A DNA stretch of 64,000 nt from the NCBI RefSeq assembly GCF_025698545.1, contig NC_068567.1:1922001-1986000 (forward strand). The letters are read 5' to 3'. Source of the stretch: Gossypium raimondii (lineage: Eukaryota; Streptophyta; Magnoliopsida; Malvales; Malvaceae). This document shows positions 52,039-64,000 of this stretch, piece by piece. The notes under the pieces are model-generated. The model worked only from the letters and a program-made list of their open reading frames with translations. It searched no databases and was not told the DNA's origin. A program made the translations under genes and the position numbers. Position 1 is the stretch's first letter. Each line of letters opens with the position of its first letter.

Positions 52039-55000
52039 ATGATGTTTGAAGATCCGCAAGAACCGGATATCTCCTTCGCCGCCGATCATTTTCCCGATCA
52101 AGAACCGGACGTTATCCAATGCTCTCAAGGCCACCGCACCACCTTATCCCTTCGCACCCAACAAGGAGGCTCCATCTGCCTCCTCTGCCTTTCTAACCTC
52201 ATCTCCAACCCACGCGCTCCCACTCTCCATGTCTCCTACGTTCTCTCCCAACTCTCCGACGCCCTTTCTCAACCCCTTTTTCTCACCTCCCTCCTTTCCT
52301 TCCACCCTCACTTCCTCATCTCCCCTCTCCTCCACGCGCTCTCTTCCTTCGACAACGATCCCATCGCTCAACAACTCATTGATATAATCTCCGCTCTTTG
52401 CGCTTCTGCTAATGATTCTGTCACCGCAGATTTCATTGCGCAAGTTGCCGAAAAACTCTCTTCTGGCGCGTTAGGGTGGAGTCGAAGGCAGCTTTATATG
52501 GTAAGTATGTGTGTTTTGAATCTTTTGATTGTTGTTTCTATTGCGGATCTGTTTGGATTCTGAGAAACATGAATCATAAGAAAGAATAGCCGGAGGTTTT
52601 TCTTTTTATTTTCTGTGGTTTAATACGGTGATATTATTATTTTGTTGCATGGTAGTGACTAGTGAGTTTGAACTTGTTATTTGTGGTAGTTTGTGTTTGG
52701 TTGCTGAGAAAATTGAAGGAAAAAGAAGAGGAGAGTTCATAAATTTTATGTGCTGCTTTTCCAACATTTGATGTGATCCTTGTTTTTGTTACTCATTCTC
52801 TTTCAGTATATTTTCTGTTAAATTCTCAAAGCTACCAGAAAATTAAAAAAACAAAGTTACATAAAACAACATAACACATTTTCCCTTTTAAATGCTAGTA
52901 TAGATATAACAACCAAATGGAGCCTTAGATTTTGATAATGTTGAAAAAGTAAGGGAAATAAAAAGTGAACTAGAGTGCAAAAAAGTATTAGGTTCTTTTA
53001 GGATTAATTTAGGTAGTATTCGTGCCTAATCTTATGCATAATTTGAGAAAATGAAAGATTATGCAGCATGTTATTTTTTTCGGATTAAAGTGCGACTGTG
53101 TGAGTGTTCAAGCTGGGTAATTTTTCTTTTTCCAAGTTTTCCATGCATTTGGAGATACTTGGAGTACGCATGTCCGAATATTCATCGGACATGGTACTCT
53201 AATAAAGGAGTCAGGCCAACATATTTGAGTTGAAGTTTAGACAACTGATCTATTGCTATGTCTGGCTATCTTAAATCCCAGCTGCATTGCTTAGGAATTC
53301 TTTTGAACTGCCAAATAAATGATCCTTGTATGCACATCAGAGACAAAGAAGCTCTAGTATCCAATTTGGTAGCCGGTCTTCAATTGCCAAGGTAACAAAT
53401 AAAAGTCACTGGATACAGATCGTTTTTATTAATTGTGGCTGTTAATTAGTTGTTTCCTACTGCAGCGATGAAATCCGAGGAGAGATTCTTTTTGTTCTGT
53501 ATAAACTATCTATTCAAGGATATGCATCTAGAGATGGTTTAGGAGCAAATGTTCTTCAGGCCTTTTGTCCCAGTCTGTTGCGTCTGTCAATGGAGGCACT
53601 TCTGAAAACCCAAAGAGATGATGTACGATTGAATGGAGTAGGTTTGTCAAATTGCTTTCTACATTGATTTATTTAAAATTTTGTGTCAAGATATACTGAA
53701 TCATTTTTCTTGAAGTATAGCCCACGGGAACTACTAAGTTCTGTTACATTCCATGTTGGGAAAGTCTATTATGTAACTAGTTGACATCATTTAAAAGTGA
53801 ATGCCTCCAGTTTGCTTTATTGTTTGATTTAGCTCACTGCTCTGCATAACATAATGTTTATTGGGGTCTTTATTAGGAATGTCCTCACCTCGCACATCAA
53901 GGCCACCTTCACATGTGCAGCTGTGTTTCATCATGATCATCATAATATATCCTCTCAAACTAATAAATTCTAATCTCGCATTTGTAGCTTTTCTAATGCT
54001 CTTGGCACAAATTGGATTGTTTGGAAATGGACATGGAAATGAAATAAACAGCTTGAGTTCTGATGAAGCAGACCACTTAATGCAAACGTTAGAAGATGGA
54101 CTAGATGAATTCCCATTGACCGTATTGTTTGCTGAGGCCATCAAAGGCCCACTTCTTTCATCGGACAGCCAAGTGCAAATCAGCACATTGGATCTGATTT
54201 TCCACTACTTGACACGTGGAGATGCTTCCCCCAAACAGATTCAAATTTTGATAGAAGAAAATATTGTGGATTATGTGTTTGAGATATTAAGATTGTCAGG
54301 TAAGTGAAGCTAAATCTCAACCGTTAAATAGCATGCAAGTTTCCTCAGTGAGTCAAAGAACCCAAAATACTGCTTTCAATAGCGCTCCAAAGAAAATATG
54401 ATAGTAGTTTAGTTTTTGAAGTTTTGTAGCATTCTGTTTTAATCAAACTCAATATTCTACTTAACTAGTTCTATTCAGGCAAATTAGTCACGAAAGCAGT
54501 GTATCATTTTCGAGTTCTATCATTATTTGTTGACCCCATTCATGTGTGCTCGTCATAGAATTATACAGGTGTATTATGCGAGCATGGTGCTTATGTTTGT
54601 ACACGGACATTACATGTATGCGTGCATATTTATGTCCATTTGTGATAATTATATCATGCCACGAGGCTTTTGCATTAATGAAATTATACTCTTGTTAAAC
54701 AGAATGCAAGGATCCCCTGGTCTACTCTTGTGTTAGGGTTCTTAATCTCTTTCCTTGTACTGAGCAGTCTTTCAGACAAAGGCTTATTATTGGTTTCCAA
54801 ACTCTGATTCCGGTGCTTCGTTATGTGGCTGAAGTTCCTTTCCATCCTGCTCAAACATTCACACTTATGCTTATACAAAACTGTGTTTCTGATTGCCCTG
54901 GAATAGCATCAACCTCTAACATTGAAGAATTAGCTCTTATTTTGTTGAGGATGCTTGAAAGGCATAGAGATGGGGAAATTGGCATGATTCCAGAGACATT

Positions 55001-57931
55001 CCTATTGGTTTGTTCAATCTTTGTAGCTGTTTTAAAATTCCCTTCTTCTCAAGGGGCTTCAAATCTTCCAGCATTACTTCAAGAATCATTGAAACATGCT
55101 GTTTTAGCTTGTCTGACTATCTCTGAGAAAGATCCAGGTCAACTCTTACATTGTTTATACCTTCTTAAAGAAGCATATTCATACAGTCACGAAGCGTGCT
55201 CTGCAAACACATCTACCAACTTGGAACTGCGAACTTGTATTGTGGACATATGTACCTCACATATATTACCTTGGTTTTCCATGGCTGTTAACGAACTTGA
55301 TGAGGAAACTGTCATGGGGGTATTCGAAACATTCCATTTTATACTGATTCAGCATCCTGATATCCAAGCAACAGAACTAGCAAAAGTCCTACTTTCATCC
55401 TCTTGGTTCTGTTTTTCATTTGGATGTCTCGGACTGTTTCCTGCTGAAAAGATGAAATGGAGAGTATATCTAATGCTCAGTTCACTTGTGGAAGTTCTTT
55501 TGGGAAATCAAGCCGGACAACCAATTAGAGATGCTGTTTTTTCTCTTCCATGTGATCCTATTGATTTGCTGTTTCTGCTTGGGCAGAAGAACTCCCATGA
55601 TTTAGATTTGTCTTCTTGCCAAGATGCAGTTTTGTTGCTTTTGCATTTCAGTTGCCTGCATGATGACTGGTAAATGAGCTGCCAGGTTCTTTCATCTTAT
55701 TCATGTTGCATTTTTAACATTTGTTCTTCACCTTTGTTTCTTACTGTTATTGATACCTTCCGCAGGCTTGCAGATGAGATATCGGTTTTAGCTTCTCTGG
55801 AGCAATATATTCTTGTTAACAGTGGAGATTTCCTCTCTGGGAGCATTGATTCCTTGACAATGATGCAAGTGTTGAATCTTTACGGCCTATGTAGGGGTCT
55901 TGCTAAGGCAAGCAATCAAGTCTCTCACAGCCTGGAAGCTGAGAGGATCTTGTTCCATATGCTGTGTCGAAGTGAATGGGATTTGCCTTCTGCAGTGATT
56001 CATCCAGTTGCAGTGAGATGGTTGTTCCAACAGGAGAAAATCAGCAAACCATTATCGTGCCAGCTTCTAAAATTCTGCAGAAGAGATTGCTCAGATGGAA
56101 ACAAAATACTCATCCATAGGGACAATAGTCACACTATAGATGTAAGAGTAATTGCAGACTTGGTAGCTAGGAGAGATAACCATGCTGCAAAGCTTTTGAT
56201 GTGTTTATTAGTAGAGCTTGCTGAGGAAGGAGCCCAAAATCAAGACATTATAGCAGTAGTAAATCTTATATTAACAGTCATTAACATCTTTCCAGCTGCC
56301 TCGGACCAACTATGCTTGCATGGAATAGGCAATGCAATATTAATGGTAGTTTATTACAATTCAAGTCATTCTTCTTCCTCAGAGTTACTTCTGGCCATCT
56401 TACTTCTGCTATTTAACATTCTAAGTACAGTGCACCATGAAACACTTTCTGATGGCGAATCTTGGCTTGCATTGTCTACAAGGGTACCGTGTCAGTTTTC
56501 ATTTTAATGTGTACTCACGGTTTCAGCAAATTAATGGGTCTTTTACTTTCTTTGTAGTTGATAGACTGCTTAATTCCTGCAGTTAGAAAGTATGGCTGGA
56601 ATCATGAAGGTCTACTTTTAGTGGGAATTCTCTCCTTGATTTTGCATCATTCTTCTAGCCATGCACTCATTGAGGCTTCGAAAAGTATAATTTTTAATGC
56701 TTCCTTGATCTCTACCATCAACAGCACAGTCCAGGTTGTCTCTTCAAAGGGACCTGCTCTAATAGAGCATGATGAGGGAACAAGCTCTGGCGAAAATCTA
56801 ATATTTTTGCTTTTGTTATACTACTTCACCTTAAGATGGTAAGCACCTTCTTATAACACTCTTCTATAAATCCATGCTGTGTAAACTAACTTCTTTATTT
56901 TCAGCTTCCATGCCGTTTTACCAGAGGTTCCAAAGTGGGAAACTTTCCTCAAATCACCAGATATGGCACAACCAGTTTCCATAATCAATATTCACTTCCA
57001 TGATTTGTGCAGGATGATACATTTTGGGTCTCCAATGGTCAAGCTTGTTGCTTCATCTTGCCTGTTGGAGTTTCTTTCAGGAATATCATATCAGAAAAAA
57101 GGGAAACATGTGGAGTCACAGTGCTTCATGGGTTACATAATGTCCATAATGACTGTATTAGAAGGTCAGGTATTTAACGATGACATTCGGGTAGCAATGA
57201 ACTGTTGCCTTTGCTTATCAATAATTTTAGGGTGGGAAAAAGAACTAGAAATGCAGGAATCAAGAGTTGTGAGAAGTAGCTGGTATAGACTAATTGTGGA
57301 GGAAATGGCTATGTCTTTGGCAGTTCCATGCTTAGCATCAAAATCATTCATCAATTACCACAAACCTGCTGTTCATCTTACTGTCGCATTGCTAAAACTA
57401 GAGAAGATTCCCGGGTGGATCCGAACCGTGTTCGATGACGTTTCCATATCTTGTATAATCGAAAACCTTAAAGTCATGGATGTTACCCCTGAGATGGTGC
57501 TTTTATTTCGAGCTCTCCTAAACTCTGGATTCTTGAAGGCAGAGCATATAGCCAGTCTTAATCATGTATTCCAGGTAACATTAATTGTTTCTTTTGCCTA
57601 TCACGAAGAAACAAAATATGTTGATTGATATTTTATCCATACTCAAGGGTGAATGTCGATTATATGACCATAACCGGTCCCTATATCTATGTTATTTTTC
57701 GTATTGTAGGCATGCAGAAAACGCATGTACAACAACAGTAAAGGACATGCGACAGATAAGCGTGATCAGAAGAGTGTGACCTGGTCAGATGATGTGGGAG
57801 AAATTTGTGAGTATCTCATTCACTTGATGGTATCTTCTTCAGACACAAATTCTGGCAACAAAAGATTGTTTCAAGAAATAGAAATGTTTTTCCGCAGTTT
57901 AACAGAAGAAGGTAATATAGCTCAACCTTAA
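52039..57931 (+). CDS. PRD1: PRD1 homologue, meiotic double-strand-break formation factor
   Basis: Nine exons: 52039-52500, 53282-53391, 53466-53641, 53988-54299, 54703-55669, 55766-56483, 56558-56838, 56905-57574, 57710-57931, giving 1305 residues, close to Arabidopsis PRD1. PRD1 is needed with SPO11-1 and partners to start meiotic recombination; it is an ARM/HEAT-like helical protein related to animal MEI1. Diagnostic stretches: [14 protein letters not shown] at the end of exon 1, [56 protein letters not shown]-type region [24 protein letters not shown], and [20 protein letters not shown]. The N-terminus has [10 protein letters not shown] and CLLCLSNL, a small Cys/His cluster seen in the family. 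Two adjacent ATGs open the frame. The reading frame is open throughout. It follows SEC23 on the same strand, 1.1 kb downstream. Confidence 0.94.
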
Positions 57932-58412
57932 CCTAGTTAAAAATATTCTTTTAATTTTTTTTTCGTTTTGATTTTCTTGATCTCTTTTCTGAGGTACTAA
58001 TAGCTAACATAGAATTAAGTGCTGAGCTTGAAAACTAAGCACTAAAATAGGTGACATACCAGAAGGAAACATATACATTTATACATAGCATTATGTCTTG
58101 AATTATGGTGTGGGTAATGTAGGAAACTCAAATTCTACTTGTAGTTTCAAGTTACTACACAATTCAATAGAGAGGTAAGAAGCTAAATTTAGATTATAAT
58201 TTTCTTATTTGTTTACAAAAGTCAATTCTTCATAACTGAAAATATTGGAATTCATAAAATAGAAAAATAATGAGTTAAGTATTACAAATTTTATATAGTT
58301 TTCTTTTAAATTGTCCTTAAATAAACTTTGTTAATTACAAATAAATAGTGACAACTCAAATCTAACAATCTTGACATAAAGAACTTATTTAACAATAAAA
58401 TTTAATATGCTG
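57932..58412. other. 3' flank of PRD1
   Basis: AT-rich, no gene or repeat recognised; the PRD1 3' untranslated region must lie in its first part. Confidence 0.45.
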
Positions 58413-58545
58413 ATTGAGTCTTAATTTGATTAGCATGAATATAGTAGCCAATGCAGGAGGACATGGATGTATTATCCTCTTTTAATATGTCTCAAATCCT
58501 AATAATCTCTTAAAAAGAACAGATATGATTAGAACCTGATCTTAT
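58413..58545 (+). repeat. tRNA-type SINE copy, degraded
   Basis: TTGAGTCTTAATTTGATTAGC and GGAGGACATGGATG keep the layout, but the B box is damaged by a deletion; ATTATCCTCTTTTAATATG and a tail with ACAGATATGATTAGAACC follow. Confidence 0.55.
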
Positions 58546-58639
58546 CAATATGTGAAATGTTAAATTATAAGATAATCCTTCAGTTTGTGTGAATTTAGTT
58601 TATCTACTTTTACTTGCTCAATATTAATCTTTCAACTTT

Positions 58640-59900
58640 TCTAGTTGGTATTTTCAGTCCTTTGGTTAACTTCATTAACTTTGTTTAAAAAAAGAGATAT
58701 AATTACAAATTTAGCTCCTCAACCTTTACAAGTCAAGGATACAATTCTCTCACGGCAAATGTTCAACATTCAGTGCACCCTCTCACCACCGTCGAGCGGC
58801 AACTCAACACCAATCCAATTACCCCTACTACACAGATGTCAACAACCCCCATACCAAGCACGATTCCTCCTGTGATCACTATACCAAACATGAATAGTTT
58901 ACGACCTGCCTTTCCTCAATCGTCTACTGTTAATATCATACCTTCGGCTTCTAATCGGCTTAAACCACATGCTTAATGTTCGATCCAATTCCAGTACCTC
59001 ATGATACATTCCGAGCCCATCAACAAGCATTGGATAAAACACTATGACAGATTGAACAATTGATTCTACTTTAAAAGGGAAAGAATATTATATGGACACA
59101 GATCAACTTACTCTACACGACTTAAGTTACAAAGAGGACAAACAAGCAGAGCAGAAAGCAGAAAATAAAACTCATCTATTTAGACCCCACTCAAGTTGAT
59201 TCGGCCATGAACATTAATGCTCACCTCACTGCCAAATGAAGGAATCAGCTGGTAGCCTTTTCTGTAATAACACCAATGTGTTCCTATGGACCACTACGGA
59301 CTTTGTAGCAGAGTGAAACTTCGCAAAAAACACTTGCAGGATTCACGGACCACTATGGATCAAGAAACTAATGCTATAGCTGAATTTGTAAACACTGAAC
59401 AATTGTTAACTTTATGCACAGACCGTATGATCTGTGAAAAAAGGATCAAGAGCATAAATAATCCTGACTGACCCCATAGGGCATGGATATCACTACTGCC
59501 TCTCATTAGCCTTTTCTGCAACCAATGACGCAGTGGATTATGGAGCTTTGCTGGCCGGACTTGTCTTGGCTCATTCCCTCGATGTACAGTATTTGCAAGT
59601 TTTTGTCGATTCCCAACTGGTATTTAAACAACTCAAAAAGAGAATACGAGGTGAAAGGCAACACATTGATGGCTTATCACAAGGCCCTGCAAGAACGAAT
59701 GCAAGATATACAGTAAATCACCATCACACAAATACCACATGCTAAGAACTAGCAGGTAGACACGCTTTCCAAAATGGCTTACACCTTGGAGGTTGGACAT
59801 TGGGGGAAATTGATTACGAGCTATCATGAGACATAAATTACATCAAAACCCCTGGCTCATGGATGACACCGATCATCAATTGTCTAACAGGGAAATATGT
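58640..59900 (+). pseudogene. Decayed Ty3/gypsy-type retrotransposon fragment with RNase H remnant
   Basis: At 59498-59720 the frame reads FSATNDAVDYGALLAGLVLA and then QVFVDSQLVFKQLK, after which the match continues in another frame as EYEVKGNTLMAYHKA. This corresponds to the RNase H domain of plant gypsy elements of the type NNEAEYEALLAGL...DSQLV...YEVKGNTLM (from memory). The upstream part (58773-59480) has Pro/Thr-rich and disrupted frames and may be further polyprotein. Frameshifts make it non-functional. Confidence 0.55.
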
Positions 59901-59934
59901 AGAAACACTGAGCTAATCTTTCAATTTTGTCTTT

Positions 59935-60105
59935 TTTTGTCTTTAGTTGAATAACGGTAGCAATTTTTAAAATTGACATAATAGTAATTTAATCTTAAAT
60001 ATTTATATTTTTTTTATCAATTTAGTCTTGATTCTAAAAATTTAACTCTTAACATTTACACATGCAATTCAATCTTTTTCTAGTTTTGTTGTTTTTTTAA
60101 TGTGT
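59935..60105. repeat. Left arm of fold-back element family B
   Basis: Blocks AAAATTGACATAATAGTAAT, TTAGTCTTGATTCTAAAAAT and CTCTTAACATTTACACATG match the left arms at 25503 and 27743. The right arm is absent. It abuts the acyltransferase fragment that follows. Confidence 0.58.
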
Positions 60106-60140
60106 TTTTTATTAATTGGTATTAGTTTATATGTTAATAG

Positions 60141-60400
60141 GTAACACAATTGAAATGTGATGGTTTCATATTCGATGTCTGCCTCAATCATGTCATGAGC
60201 GACGCCACCGGCCTAAAGCAATTCATGTCCGCTGTTGGCGAAATGGCACGTGGTGCAGACATCCCCTCTATCCCTCCTGTATGGGAAAGGCATCTTTTAA
60301 ATGCTCGAGACCCACCACGAGTCACATTCACCCACCCTTAATATGACGAAGTGAAAGTTGCTACCACCACCACCAACGCCTCTGATAATACTCTAAAATG
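60141..60400 (+). pseudogene. BAHD acyltransferase fragment (alcohol acyltransferase type)
   Basis: After a possible TAG acceptor (60140) the frame reads [20 protein letters not shown], then [18 protein letters not shown], then [20 protein letters not shown]. The HVMSD stretch is the BAHD catalytic HXXXD motif (here following LN), and the downstream text is typical of benzyl-alcohol/alcohol O-acyltransferases. The frame stops at TAA (60339-60341) after THP, and the match resumes for YDEVKV. The first exon and the DFGWG half of the enzyme are not in the window. It is a one-exon relic. Confidence 0.75.
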
Positions 60401-61308
60401 ACATACTTTTATGTGTTAATTGCATATATATTTTGAGTACGATCCTACTAATTTAGGTTGTTTATGGTTTTTTTTATCTTGTAGGGACTAAATTGACGAC
60501 AAAAGAAAATTTGGGGGCAAAAAGCGTGAATTTAAAAACAAAATGGGTGCATAAGAAATAGGAATGAAATTGCGCCGAAAATACAAAGTGTAGAAGACTT
60601 AGGTCAAAATTTCAAAGAAGAGATTTATGAACATAAAACTTTATTTAAATTTGAATTTTACTTTTAGGATTATTGTTAGGATTATTATGATATTGTTTAG
60701 ATTTAATTTAAAATTATATCTTTTAAACATTATCATCTAGAGTTTAAATAGGAATAAATTAGGTTTTTTTGTACTATAGGGGATGGAGTGATATAAATAT
60801 TCACTCATCACTTCTATAAAAACCTCCTTACTCCTTCCCCCTACAACTCTTAGCCTTTTGTCATGAGTCATTAAACTCATCTAGTCAAGATTATCAAAAC
60901 TCCTCCAAAAGAGTTCTTGAGGCTTAGAACTCGCACTTAGCCCTTCTCAATGAGTATTCATCATTTCTTCGCATTACAGGATTGACGCTTCTGTCCATAT
61001 CCTTCCAAAAGTAATATTTTTAACTTGTGCAAAAAACGGCCACTTTGTATGTTTTAGGAAAGTTGCACAGTTGGTTTGCTAACTTACAACGCCAGAGGTT
61101 GTCAAGCCCAAGAGACGAAATGGCGTGGCATTCACCATTGAGAAGCAATGATCTAGTATAAGACGGTCCCACAAAATTGACGGTTGGCTAGAGTCAGGTT
61201 TCTCTAGATTATATGGCTATAACCTAAGTGGAGTTGGTGGTCGTAGGCGTCCTCTTCCACTATAACTGGCTTATAATTCGGTCATGAGAAGGATCACCTA
61301 AAGCCTAT
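60401..61308. mobile_element. Old LTR-retrotransposon sequence hosting the 2.3 kb solo LTR
   Basis: 60780-61050 looks like an LTR promoter and leader: GTGATATAAATATTCACTC, CTTCTATAAAAACCTCC, C/T-rich text, then GCATTACAGGATTGACGC. It continues across the solo LTR insertion into 63627-64000. The family is not certain and no ends were found. Confidence 0.42.
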
Positions 61309-62438
61309 TGTCGAAACCATTTTTTGAAAACAAAAATTTAGTTGCCGACTTTAAAAATAAAACTGGAGTCGCCACCGATCTGTGATTTAGGTGTGATCGG
61401 CCCACCTTAAAAAACAAATTTGGTCTACGAAATTTGAGAAAATGGGTTCGGGAGTCAGTTACGCACGAGGAAGGGTTAGCACCCTCGTAACGCCCAAAAT
61501 CGGTACCGAATTTGATTATTTAATGTTGAAATCTGAAACGGATAATCAAATGTTCAAGTTAGATAAAGAAATCGAGACCCAATACATTAGGGTACAATTT
61601 CTCAAAACTCCCGAACTTTGAATATCGCTTTTTAATTTTTTAAAGAAAATCTTCATTTCGAGGAAGCTATATGTTATATGTCATGCCCAATGCGTTAGGA
61701 CATAACATATTGAATTCCCGAAAATAATTTTTGCTTATAAATTTTAAATAACGAATATTCTCGGTTATTTGGAATTAACAAAGAAAATCGGAACCCAATA
61801 CGTTAGGGCTCAATTTTCCTCAAAAATCCCTAACTTTGAATATCGTTTTTTATTTTGAGAACCTTTGAATCATAAAAAAAATGATTTTAATGTTCTGACA
61901 AAATCAAAATGTATTTAAAAAAATGTGTTAAAAAACAATGCAATATGAAACAAATATTTTAATTTAAATTATACATGTATACGATATATATATATATATA
62001 TAGGTGAATTTTGAAAATGTGTGTATGGATATAAAATATAAAAGATGCATACGTACTATAAAATGTTGATGCATATATATATGAATACAAAATCATGAAA
62101 ATAAAACAATAATAAAATATATTAAAATATATTCATGCATTTACACAAAATATATAAGCATAATATATTGGTAAATAAAAGAAAACAGAAAATATATTTA
62201 TAAGTTTTGAATAGAGTATAAATATATATGTACATATTATAAAGAATGTATAAACATATATATAGATTATAAAATATGGACAATGTATAAATATTATAAA
62301 ATATAAATGTATATACATACATATAAAAACTATGAAAATAAAATAATAATATAATAATAAAATATGTATATGTATTTAAAACATTTAAAATATATACATA
62401 TATATTTTATAAAACACATATGCGTGTATATCTATAGG

Positions 62439-62440
<2 letters not shown>

Positions 62441-62486
<46 letters not shown>
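62441..62486 (+). repeat. (TAA)n microsatellite, about 15 units
   Basis: Perfect TAA run inside the solo LTR. Confidence 0.93.
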
Positions 62487-62816
62487 TAATAAAATGACAG
62501 ATTAAGGATTAAAAACAAAATAAATGAAAATTCAAGGGGCAAATCTAAACAAAACAAAACACCAATGGATCAAATAGAACACGTAGTTAACAAGAGAGGA
62601 CCAAAAGGGAAATTAATCCCTTCCTCTAAAAACTGCGCAGCAACACAGACTAAATTGAAACAATTATAAAACATGGGGCGAAATTTAGAAGAAATAAATA
62701 ATTTAATTTAAAAGCATTGTAAAAGAAAAGGGACCAATTGCGCAAATGGCCCATTTTGAAGAAATGCTCGGATCCTCCCCGGGTCGGATCGGGTCGCACA
62801 CAGGCATGGTTAATAC

Positions 62817-62859
62817 GGCGCCGTTTTGGTCGCTGGAATCAAAGGCTCAAAACGGCGCC
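62817..62859. repeat. 12-base inverted repeat GGCGCCGTTTTG in the solo LTR
   Basis: GGCGCCGTTTTG at 62817-62828 and its exact reverse complement CAAAACGGCGCC at 62848-62859, 19-base loop. Confidence 0.9.
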
Positions 62860-63626
62860 ATTTTGATCCCTTATAAAACCTTTTTTTTTTGTTAAAATTT
62901 TCATTTTCTGCTACTCTTCAAAAGCAAATCAACCCTAGCCTCCTCTGCTAGGGTTTCAAATCTTTTAGGCCGCCGCCGTCAGTCCTTCCACCACGGCTCC
63001 ACCGCGATCGGTGGCCGGATACTCATCGAGTTAGGTTTTTTTGAACCCCGTTGGAGCAGATCTGAGTGCCAAGGTAAGCTTTCTTTCTTCTCTTCCTCTT
63101 TATTTCTGTTTTGCACACCCAAAAAAAAAAACGAAAACAATAACAGAGAAAACAAATAAAAAATGAAGAAAATCACCTTGAAAATCAGCTTTTTCTTTTC
63201 TTTCTATTCTTCAATCCAAAATTTTGGTCCCTTTTACACTTTTTAGTCTTTCCTCAAACAGTTTACCATCGACCCCCATACCGAAAACTCATAATCATAA
63301 ATACAAATCCTCTCCTGCTTGTTATCCTGTGGTTCGTTGTAGGTGCATACCGGAAGGAAGACGTGCATATCGTGCGTAGAGGCGATAACCGCTAGCACAC
63401 ACGCACGAAGTAGCCCGATGTCTGCGGCGCTGCTGATGCAAGGGAGGCTAGGGTTTTTTCACATGTGCTGTTAAGGGCTACATTATAGTTGGGCTAGGGT
63501 TTGGGCCTGGTGTATTGGGCCAAGGGTATTTGGGCTAATGTAATTGGGTCTCGTAAATTCGGTTTTTAAATGGACTGGACACTTTTATTTATTTGGGCCC
63601 GGGCTAAAATTGGGTATTACAGCTAT

Positions 63627-64000
63627 GATTGAACCAAAGAAGGATTGAGATAACCGGAGGCTAGAATCCCTCAAATAAAAAAACCCCTTCCCTCAACTTT
63701 GTCTCTATTTACAATTGCAATTTTAATTTAGTCAATTTCAACTTGTCAATATTTTTAATTTTGGTTTTTTTTTATTTTTTTCCATGTCAGACGTTTTTCT
63801 TGGGCACGACAGTGCCCAGGATTTTGGGGAACAAAAAGTTGTAGCGATCTAGTTCTTGAGGATTTGACCCTAATTTCCTTATACTATTCTTTTCGTTATT
63901 TCTTAGGGATAGATTATTTTTTGTGCTTTCAACGACACACCAGCCTCGCCATCGAACAACATAGTTGAACATTCCTTTTTCTTTAGCCCTGTTGAAGTTT
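63627..64000. other. Continuation of the host retroelement, no gene
   Basis: Follows the solo LTR's target duplication. It contains a short hairpin TGGGCAC, GACA, GTGCCCA at 63801-63818 and otherwise T-rich sequence. It looks like the internal leader of an LTR element, but I cannot confirm it. Confidence 0.4.

Larger units (their letters stand above)
61309..63621 (-). mobile_element. Solo LTR of 2313 bases, opposite orientation to 33678-34264
   Basis: On the minus strand it begins TGTAATACCCAATTTTAGCC and ends GGTTTCGACA. Flanks are CCTAT (61304-61308) and GCTAT (63622-63626), a 5-base duplication with one change. It shares the 3' part with the 587-base LTR (CGTTACGAGGGTGCTAACCC, GTGCGTAACTGACTCCCGAA, GGTGGCGACTCC). 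The interior holds an AT-rich microsatellite tract (61980-62500), a GC-rich CGGCGCC palindrome and a plus-strand CCTTATAAAACC near 62869. Orientation is set by homology with the smaller copy; the plus-strand TATA-like box argues the other way and leaves some doubt. No polyprotein. Confidence 0.8.

Noticed and set aside
62122-62322. Tyr/Ile-rich minus-strand frames
   Set aside because: Translations of an AT/TATA microsatellite tract inside a solo LTR.

Overview
This is nuclear DNA of a flowering plant, almost certainly a eudicot and plausibly a Malvaceae species such as cotton (Gossypium). The genes carry GT-AG introns and plant-type proteins. The intergenic DNA is very AT-rich and full of small inverted-repeat elements, tRNA-type SINEs and solo LTRs. 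The family guess rests on remembered resemblance of the repeats, not on a search.

Layout: (1) 1-554, minus strand, 5' end of a plastid S1-domain RNA-binding protein gene that runs off the window. (2) 2825-4338, plus strand, a two-exon RABA5-type Rab GTPase. (3) 4.3-21.7 kb, about 17 kb without a gene, holding MITEs, SINEs, copia debris and a GC-rich island. (4) 21703-23449, plus strand, a six-exon bHLH transcription factor of the bHLH62/bHLH78 type. (5) 23.5-38.8 kb, a second repeat-rich gene desert with two solo LTRs. (6) 38856-39233, plus strand, a secreted phytocystatin. (7) 39484-43183, minus strand, an eleven-exon FKBP62/FKBP65 (ROF)-type immunophilin locus that is broken: three in-frame stops and a rearranged second FKBP domain, while the 3' half stays clean. 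(8) 46373-50892, plus strand, a twelve-exon COPII coat subunit SEC23. (9) 52039-57931, plus strand, a nine-exon homologue of the meiotic double-strand-break factor PRD1. (10) 58.6-64 kb, retrotransposon debris, a BAHD acyltransferase fragment and a 2.3 kb solo LTR.

The genes are unrelated housekeeping or regulatory genes, not a pathway. Their grouping looks like ancient eudicot synteny: from memory, RABA5a, CYS5, bHLH78 and ROF2 lie on one part of Arabidopsis chromosome 5, and a SEC23 gene lies next to PRD1 on chromosome 4.

I found no novel gene system. The best observations are structural. A templated 'filler' insertion rebuilt exon 5 of the FKBP pseudogene from its own intron. Several solo LTRs can be proved by target-site duplications and by empty sites elsewhere in the window. 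A tRNA-type SINE family has about eight copies here, two of them in a tail-to-tail inverted pair.
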